The position numbers and the translations under genes are program-made. The notes below the pieces were generated by a model, which had not been told where the DNA came from, searched no databases, and worked only from the letters and a program-made list of their open reading frames with translations. Of a stretch of DNA of 5,602 bases, positions 1-3,888 are shown piece by piece. How positions within the stretch are numbered: the first letter of the stretch is position 1; each line of letters begins with the position of its first letter. Origin of the DNA: CAILLO01 sp964579735 (GTDB lineage: Bacteria > Bacillota > Clostridia > Saccharofermentanales > UBA5734). The DNA lies in assembly GCA_964579735.1 (NCBI GenBank), contig CAZOHH010000113.1, forward strand, positions 1 to 5,602. Direction: 5' to 3'.

Positions 1-311
1 TCGACGAGCAGCGGGCCGCTGTGGCTGTAAAGCATGACGGCCACGAATCCCAGGCCCTTGATCCGCGCCGCCTCCTTCGCGGCTTCCTCGGGACAAGCCT
101 ACGGCAGGACTCCGATGCCGCGGAATCGCCCGGGGTGCGCTCGAACGATCTCCGCGACGCGGTCGTTCACGTCCGTGCATGCCTCCGGCTGGAGCTCGAC
201 CGGCAGGATGCCGGGGTCCGGCACGCCACTGATCAGGTTCATCCGGATACCCGTCCGGTCCATCTGCGCGAGGACAGCCTCCGGCCCGAACATCGCTTCG
301 TCCATCGGCAT
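1..311 (-). pseudogene. Amidohydrolase-2 family remnant, interrupted by an in-frame TAG and cut by the window edge
   Basis: Read on the minus strand from the ATG at 309-311, the frame gives 70 residues containing LAQMDRTGI, a run NDRVAEIVRAHPGRFRGIGVLP split around family positions, and then TAG at 99-101. The same frame stays open from there to the edge for 32 more codons (ACPEEAAKEAARIKG, then LGFVAVMLYSHSGPLL). Both halves match the usual order in amidohydrolase-2 / decarboxylase-like TIM-barrel enzymes: a 'MD..GI' helix, 'N....e.v..hP.RF.G...LP', 'PE.A..E..R...LGF.GV.L.SH'. That continuity across the stop is the main evidence for a broken gene. The N-terminal His-x-His metal site expected before this region is absent: the frame is closed by a TGA at 342-344 and I found no convincing motif in the other two frames. 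No good ribosome binding site precedes the ATG. The rest of the gene lies outside the window. Family call fairly sure; substrate unknown; pseudogene status likely, though a sequencing error at the TAG is possible. Confidence 0.6.
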
Positions 312-391
312 CCGGAGACGCTCGTGCGCCCGCGGACAACGTCACTATGCCACAGAGCGCCCGAGTGCGCCACGTGTCGCGCGGACCGCAT

Positions 392-430
392 GGAATCGAA
401 GAAACACCGCATGCCGCTCGATTCGAATCC
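392..430. repeat. Imperfect inverted repeat, possible operator upstream of ccdA
   Basis: GGAATCGAA at 392-400 is mirrored by TTCGAATCC at 422-430 with 8 of 9 positions matching. An exact 7-base pairing, GAATCGA (393-399) with TCGATTC (418-424), is an alternative register. The arm centres are 30 bases apart, about three helical turns, and the right arm covers the candidate -35 element. There is no T-run, so it does not look like a terminator. A regulator-binding role is inferred from position and spacing only. Confidence 0.3.
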
Positions 431-450
431 TCTGCGATCCCGTCTAGGAT
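422..450 (+). promoter_or_regulatory. Weak candidate sigma-70-type promoter for the ccdA-led operon
   Basis: TTCGAA (422-427) and TAGGAT (445-450) are separated by 17 bases, the standard spacing. They match the -35 and -10 consensus at only 3 of 6 and 4 of 6 positions. Transcription would begin near 457, leaving a leader of about 20 bases that just contains the ribosome binding site. This is the only -35/-10 pair with correct spacing that I found between the divergent gene remnant and ccdA. The weak match is compatible with an activated promoter, but chance is a real alternative. Confidence 0.25.
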
Positions 451-462
451 GAAGGCAGGGTC

Positions 463-468
463 AGGAGG
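463..468 (+). promoter_or_regulatory. Ribosome binding site of ccdA
   Basis: A perfect AGGAGG lies 8 bases before the ATG at 477. It fixes this start for the CcdA-type gene and shows that the host uses canonical Shine-Dalgarno initiation. Confidence 0.85.
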
Positions 469-476
469 CCCACGCC

Positions 477-1238
477 ATGACGGACATCACCCCCCTCTTC
501 ATAGCAAGCGTTTTTCTGGCGGGACTGCTCTCTTTCTTCGCTCCCTGCATCCTACCGCTGCTTCCCGTGTACGTCGCGACCCTGTCCAGCGGGCTCGACA
601 ACGAGAGGAAGGACAACGTTCAGGCGAAAGCGCCGGGCTTCCGCTTGCACGGCCGACTGATCGGCCAGACCGCCGTCTTCGTGGGCGGTCTCGCCACCAC
701 GTTCGTCCTGCTCGGCTTCGGCGCCGGCGCCCTCGGCGGGCTGCTCAGCAGCCGGATCTTCCTTCTGGTCGCCGGAGGCATCGTCGTCCTCCTCGGACTC
801 CACCAGACGGGGCTGCTACATCTGGTCTTCCTCGAACGGGAGAAGCGTCTGCAACTCCCGGACAGAAAGGGCGACAAGGGGTCCGCGGACCCGCAGGGAC
901 CGAGGACCGGCATCCTGGGCTCCTATCTACTGGGTCTGACCTTCAGCTTCGGCTGGACACCCTGCATCGGACCGGTCCTCGCGACGGTTCTGGTGCTGGC
1001 CTCGAGCGGCAATCAGGTCCTCTATGGGGGCGCCATGATGATGATCTACACGCTGGGTCTCGCCGTCCCCTTCCTCCTGATCGCGGTCTTCACCGACGTG
1101 CTGCTGCGGACGTTCCGCAAGCTCAACAAGTACCTGCCCGTCCTCCGGATCGTCGGCGGCGTGCTGATCATCGCCATGGGCATCCTGTTGATGACCGACA
1201 ATCTGAACGTGCTCTCGCGCCTGTTCCCGCCGCAATGA
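477..1238 (+). CDS. ccdA: CcdA/DsbD-beta-type membrane thiol-disulfide electron transporter
   Basis: This 253-residue integral membrane protein should carry reducing equivalents from cytoplasmic thioredoxin to thioredoxin-fold partners outside the membrane. Six hydrophobic segments are visible at about residues 8-34, 62-85, 94-115, 148-175, 182-208 and 218-241. The family's two redox cysteines are present in their signature contexts: C24 in FFAPCILPLLP of segment 1 and C163 in GWTPCIGPVL of segment 4. The K/R-rich loops at about 41-60 and 118-145 and the RTFRKLNK loop near 211-218 all fall on one side, giving both termini outside and the charged loops in the cytoplasm. The length is normal for stand-alone CcdA; no periplasmic DsbD alpha or gamma domain is fused, and the next gene supplies the thioredoxin-like partner. 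The start is set by AGGAGG 8 bases upstream. CcdA can also serve cytochrome c maturation, but no cytochrome genes are in the window and the msrAB neighbour favours sulfoxide repair. Confidence 0.93.
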   Translation: MTDITPLFIASVFLAGLLSFFAPCILPLLPVYVATLSSGLDNERKDNVQAKAPGFRLHGRLIGQTAVFVGGLATTFVLLGFGAGALGGLLSSRIFLLVAGGIVVLLGLHQTGLLHLVFLEREKRLQLPDRKGDKGSADPQGPRTGILGSYLLGLTFSFGWTPCIGPVLATVLVLASSGNQVLYGGAMMMIYTLGLAVPFLLIAVFTDVLLRTFRKLNKYLPVLRIVGGVLIIAMGILLMTDNLNVLSRLFPPQ

Positions 1239-1256
1239 CGGGAGAGTCGGCGCCCA

Positions 1257-1273
1257 GGGACCGGAGAGGTCCC
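1257..1273 (+). other. Short GC-rich stem-loop between ccdA and the redoxin gene
   Basis: GGGACC (1257-1262) and GGTCCC (1268-1273) form a perfect 6-base stem around the 5-base loop GGAGA. It lies 18 bases after the ccdA stop and ends 24 bases before the chosen redoxin start. No U-run follows, so it is not a standard intrinsic terminator. In mRNA it could stabilise the ccdA 3' end or adjust the ratio of the two products; this role is inference and the stem is short. Confidence 0.35.
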
Positions 1274-1285
1274 GGAAAGGCTATG

Positions 1286-1292
1286 AAGGTGG
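1286..1292 (+). promoter_or_regulatory. Ribosome binding site that decides the redoxin start
   Basis: AAGGTGG, one mismatch from AAGGAGG, lies 5 bases before the ATG at 1298. The alternative ATG at 1283 has GGAAAGG only 2 bases away and the one at 1307 has GAGG only 3 bases away, both too close. The site therefore favours 1298, although the three in-frame starts differ by only a few N-terminal residues. Confidence 0.5.
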
Positions 1293-1297
1293 TTGTG

Positions 1298-1915
1298 ATG
1301 AGGATAATGAAATCAACCGGGAGACCGGCCTTGAGGATGACCGGCGTACTGCTGCTCGCGGGCGTCCTGGCACTGTCCGGCTGCGCCATGGCGACACCGA
1401 CCGGCGCCATGCCGACGCCGACCGGCGCCATGCCGACGAAGGGAGTCTCCATGGAGGCGACGCCGACCGCGACTCCGGAGCCGGACGACAGGATGACCGA
1501 AAAGAACTTCGCCCTGATGTCGGTCGACGGGACCCCCGTGACGTTGAACGATACGGTGGGCAAGAAGGTCTACCTCAAGTTCTGGGCTTCGTGGTGCTCG
1601 ATCTGCCTGGCAGGCATGTCGGAATTCGTCGAATTCAACGAAAGCAAGACCCTGTCGGAGGACATCGTCGTCCTGACCGTCGTCTCCCCCGGCAAGAGCG
1701 GCGAGAAGTCCGTCGAGGACTTCAAGACCTGGTTCGCGGGGCGGGGGTGGGACATCCCCGTGCTGCTGGATGACGGCGGCGATGTGGCAAGAGATTACGG
1801 GGTCCGGGGCTACCCGACTTCCGTGTTCATCGACTCGATGGGACGGATCGTGAAATCACAGCCCGGACATATGACCAACGCGGAAATCGACGAGATCCTC
1901 GCGTCGATGCAATAG
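1298..1915 (+). CDS. Thioredoxin-fold (TlpA/Etrx-like) surface lipoprotein, partner of CcdA
   Basis: This 205-residue protein is predicted to be a lipid-anchored thiol-disulfide oxidoreductase outside the cytoplasmic membrane. Residues 1-28 form a lipoprotein signal: a basic start (R2, K5, R9, R13), a hydrophobic core at 15-26 and the lipobox LSGC, making C29 the lipidated residue. A low-complexity Pro/Thr/Met linker covers 30-66. The redoxin domain spans about 67-205, with the active site WCSIC (W99, C100, C103) after KFWAS and the cis-proline motif GYPT (P173) expected to face it. This arrangement is typical of TlpA/ResA-like proteins and of streptococcal Etrx lipoproteins. It sits 59 bases after ccdA and 15 bases before msrAB, so it is probably the shuttle that takes electrons from CcdA and reduces the Msr disulfides. 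Starts at 1283 or 1307 are possible; 1298 has the best-spaced ribosome binding site. A cytochrome c maturation role (CcmG/ResA) is the alternative, disfavoured by context. Confidence 0.9.
   Translation: MRIMKSTGRPALRMTGVLLLAGVLALSGCAMATPTGAMPTPTGAMPTKGVSMEATPTATPEPDDRMTEKNFALMSVDGTPVTLNDTVGKKVYLKFWASWCSICLAGMSEFVEFNESKTLSEDIVVLTVVSPGKSGEKSVEDFKTWFAGRGWDIPVLLDDGGDVARDYGVRGYPTSVFIDSMGRIVKSQPGHMTNAEIDEILASMQ
1388..1471 (+). repeat. Tandem 21-base repeat encoding Met-initial heptads in the lipoprotein linker
   Basis: Four consecutive 21-base units begin with ATG at 1388, 1409, 1430 and 1451, encoding MATPTGA, MPTPTGA, MPTKGVS and MEATPTA. The first two units differ at only 2 of 21 bases; in another phase, 1397-1417 and 1418-1438 are identical copies. 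The last two units are diverged. The pattern indicates in-frame duplication followed by decay and gives methionines at residues 31, 38, 45 and 52 of the redoxin, just after the lipidated C29. As a simple Pro/Thr-rich spacer it would hold the redoxin domain away from the membrane. Confidence 0.75.
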
Positions 1916-1917
1916 AA

Positions 1918-1923
1918 AAGGAG
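1918..1923 (+). promoter_or_regulatory. Ribosome binding site of msrAB
   Basis: AAGGAG starts 2 bases after the redoxin stop codon and lies 7 bases before the ATG at 1931. Its position inside a 15-base intergenic gap supports co-transcription and fixes the msrAB start. Confidence 0.85.
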
Positions 1924-1930
1924 ATCCATC

Positions 1931-3073
1931 ATGAAAGCCGATATCCGGCGATTCATCCTTCCCGTCCTGGCGGTGGCGGTCGTCGCCGTGCTGGTTCTTT
2001 CGGTCGCGTTCCCTGGGGCGGTCTCGTGGTTCAGGGGTCCGTCGCCGACCGCTCCCGAGACCGGGGGACGGTTTCCCGCAAACCCGAATCGGGTGATCGA
2101 CTATTCCAAGGCAGAGCTTTCGGACATCTGGCTCGCCGGTGGGTGCTTCTGGGGCGTCGAAGCCTACCTGGCCAGGGTCCCTGGCGTCGCGGACGCGAGC
2201 GTCGGCTATGCGAACGGGACGACGGAGAAGCCGACCTACGAGGATGTGTGCTATCGGAACACCGGACACGCGGAAACGGTGCACGTCCGCTACGACCCTT
2301 CCCGCGTGGACCTCGAGACGCTGTTGACCGCCTTCTTCAAGACCTTCGACCCCACGCAGCAGAACCGTCAGGGCAATGATGTCGGGTCGCAGTACCGGTC
2401 CGGCATCTACTACAAGGAAGGGACGGACCTCGATGCAATCGAACGCGTCGTGGCGGAAATCCAGAAGCAGTACGACCAACCCGTCGTCACGGAAGTGCTT
2501 CCCCTGGACGACTACTACCCGGCGGAGGAATATCACCAGGACTACCTGGAGAAGAACCCGGACGGATACTGCCACGTGGACTTCTCCACGCTCGAGGATG
2601 ATGCGCCCGTGACGGTCGATCCTTCGCTCTACGCGAAGCCCGATGACGAAACGCTCCGCAGGACCCTGACCGCCGCCCAGTACGCGGTCACCCAGGAGAA
2701 CGATACGGAACACGCCTTCTCCAACGAATACTGGGACAACCACGAGCCGGGTCTCTACGTGGACGTCGCGACCGGCGAACCGATGTTCTCCTCGAAGGAC
2801 AAGTACGATTCCGGCTGCGGGTGGCCCAGCTTCACGAAGCCGATCGACCCGCTGGTCGTGACCTACCGCGAGGATACGGCATTCGGGATGGTCCGCACGG
2901 AGGTGCGCAGCCGCGTGGGCGACTCGCATCTGGGCCATGTGTTCGAGGATGGCCCGAAGGACAAAGGGGGGCTGCGGTTCTGCATCAACAGCGCGTCGAT
3001 CCGTTTCATCCCGCTGTCCGACATGGCGTCGGAAGGCTACGGAGACTTCGTTCGTGCTATCATGGACGCATGA
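1931..3073 (+). CDS. msrAB: Membrane-anchored bifunctional methionine sulfoxide reductase MsrA-MsrB
   Basis: This 380-residue fusion should reduce both epimers of protein methionine sulfoxide outside the cytoplasm: S by the MsrA half and R by the MsrB half. Residues 8-34 are one hydrophobic segment after a basic N-terminus, without a lipobox cysteine, so a signal anchor or signal peptide is predicted, followed by a linker to about 60. MsrA spans about 64-218, with catalytic C72 in GCFWG, TGHAE at 111-115, and a probable resolving C214 in GYCHV. MsrB spans about 240-365, with EYWDNHEPGLY, C296 in SGCGWPSF, HLGHVFEDGP, and catalytic C351 in RFCINSASIRF. The two CxxC zinc pairs of many MsrB proteins are missing, replaced in the VDVATGEP and DSHLGHV regions, so this is a zinc-free form using C296 as recycling cysteine. 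The Cys spacings (142 and 55) agree, from memory, with the Neisseria PilB domains. It lies 15 bases after its likely reductant and just before a two-component pair. Confidence 0.95.
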   Translation: MKADIRRFILPVLAVAVVAVLVLSVAFPGAVSWFRGPSPTAPETGGRFPANPNRVIDYSKAELSDIWLAGGCFWGVEAYLARVPGVADASVGYANGTTEKPTYEDVCYRNTGHAETVHVRYDPSRVDLETLLTAFFKTFDPTQQNRQGNDVGSQYRSGIYYKEGTDLDAIERVVAEIQKQYDQPVVTEVLPLDDYYPAEEYHQDYLEKNPDGYCHVDFSTLEDDAPVTVDPSLYAKPDDETLRRTLTAAQYAVTQENDTEHAFSNEYWDNHEPGLYVDVATGEPMFSSKDKYDSGCGWPSFTKPIDPLVVTYREDTAFGMVRTEVRSRVGDSHLGHVFEDGPKDKGGLRFCINSASIRFIPLSDMASEGYGDFVRAIMDA

Positions 3074-3093
3074 GGACGGACACCGACCGGCGT

Positions 3094-3098
3094 GGAGG
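3094..3098 (+). promoter_or_regulatory. Ribosome binding site that decides the response regulator start
   Basis: GGAGG at 3094-3098 lies 4 bases before the ATG at 3103, slightly short but strong. An in-frame upstream ATG at 3070 overlaps the msrAB stop as ATGA and would add 11 residues (MRTDTDRRGGT), but has no purine-rich site before it. The start at 3103 also places the receiver's first beta strand (GLLIVDDE) directly at the N-terminus, as is usual. Confidence 0.7.
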
Positions 3099-3102
3099 AA
3101 CG

Positions 3103-3888
3103 ATGGGGTACGGACTGCTCATCGTGGACGATGAACCACTGATCCGCCAGGGAATCGCACAGCTGCTCGATCGGGAAGCGCTTTCCCTCTCCGAGGTCCT
3201 CGAGGCCGCGGACGGGGTGGAGGCGCTTTCCCTCATCCGCGAGAAGCACCCCCGGATCGTGCTGGCCGACATCAGCATGCCCAGGATGGACGGTCTCTCC
3301 CTCGCCCGCGAGATCCAGCAGCTCGACCGCGAAATCCGCGTCGCGATCATCACCGGATTCGACTACTTCGATTATGCGGTCGGCGCCCTGAAGGCCGGCG
3401 TGGCGGATTTCCTGCTGAAACCCGTCTCCCGCGCCGACGTCCACGCGCTGGTCAGCAGACTGGTGGCCGGGCTCGACGAAGACGAAGCCCGCCGAGCCGC
3501 GCTCGCCTCTCTCGCGGAGATTTCCCGGCTTGAAGGGGGCTCGGCCGTCGCGGACCCGGAATACAGGAGCCGGATCCGGCGCGCGATCGACGAGCACCTG
3601 TCCGACCCCGGCTTCTCCCTCGGCAGCCTCGCCCGTTCGGTCCATCTCAGCCCAGGCTACCTGAGCGGGCTCTACAAGGACTACTTCGGGATGCCCTTCC
3701 AGGACCACCTCGTCGCGCTCCGCCTGGAACGCGCGAAGATCCTGCTGCTCTCGACGAACCGCCGGGTCTACGAGGTAGCGGCGGAGGTCGGTTTCGACGA
3801 CCCGAACTATTTCAGCAGCCGCTTCCGCAGGCAATACGGCCTGTCCCCGAACCAGTACCGCGACCAGGTCGCGGGAGCACGGCCATGA
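3103..3888 (+). CDS. YesN-like response regulator, receiver plus AraC-type DNA-binding domain
   Basis: This 261-residue cytoplasmic transcription regulator is expected to be phosphorylated by the kinase that follows it. The receiver covers about 1-122: acidic pocket D9 and D10 in LLIVDDEP, phospho-acceptor D56 in VLADISMP, switch T84 in IITG, and K106 in LLKPV. A short linker (about 123-150) leads to an AraC/XylS domain at about 155-255. It has two helix-turn-helix units: SLGSLARSVHLSPGYLSGLYK, near 172-192, and VYEVAAEVGFDDPNYFSSRF, at 222-241, followed by the family signature RRQYGLSPNQYR. Many YesN proteins are near 500 residues; this one lacks the long middle region, giving a compact form like pneumococcal RR09. 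It begins 29 bases after msrAB and its stop overlaps the kinase start as ATGA, so the two are translationally coupled. Targets are unknown; autoregulation of this operon is plausible but not shown. Confidence 0.92.
   Translation: MGYGLLIVDDEPLIRQGIAQLLDREALSLSEVLEAADGVEALSLIREKHPRIVLADISMPRMDGLSLAREIQQLDREIRVAIITGFDYFDYAVGALKAGVADFLLKPVSRADVHALVSRLVAGLDEDEARRAALASLAEISRLEGGSAVADPEYRSRIRRAIDEHLSDPGFSLGSLARSVHLSPGYLSGLYKDYFGMPFQDHLVALRLERAKILLLSTNRRVYEVAAEVGFDDPNYFSSRFRRQYGLSPNQYRDQVAGARP

Noticed and set aside
371..376. CACGTG palindrome in the divergent intergenic region
   Set aside because: A single 6-base palindrome is expected by chance in GC-rich DNA, and it has no partner or conserved spacing to the candidate promoter.
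21..452. Plus-strand open frames opposite the amidohydrolase remnant
   Set aside because: They are Arg-rich with no family features, while the minus strand shows amidohydrolase patterns on both sides of the TAG.
347..1297. Long upstream extension of the redoxin frame, which is open from 347
   Set aside because: The extension runs out of frame through ccdA and is Arg/Pro/Gly-rich without motifs. The lipoprotein signal peptide shows that the real protein starts near 1298.
1856..2938. Minus-strand open frame of 360 codons opposite msrAB
   Set aside because: It lies antisense to an unmistakable MsrA-MsrB fusion, has R/V/H-biased composition and no recognisable motif.
3058..3063. TATCAT as a -10 element for a separate promoter of the two-component genes
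   Set aside because: It matches 5 of 6 -10 positions, but at 17 or 18 bases upstream there is nothing like a -35, and it falls within the msrAB coding end.
3037..3834. Minus-strand open frame of 265 codons opposite the response regulator
   Set aside because: The plus strand encodes a regulator with receiver and AraC motifs at expected spacing; the antisense reading has no domain.
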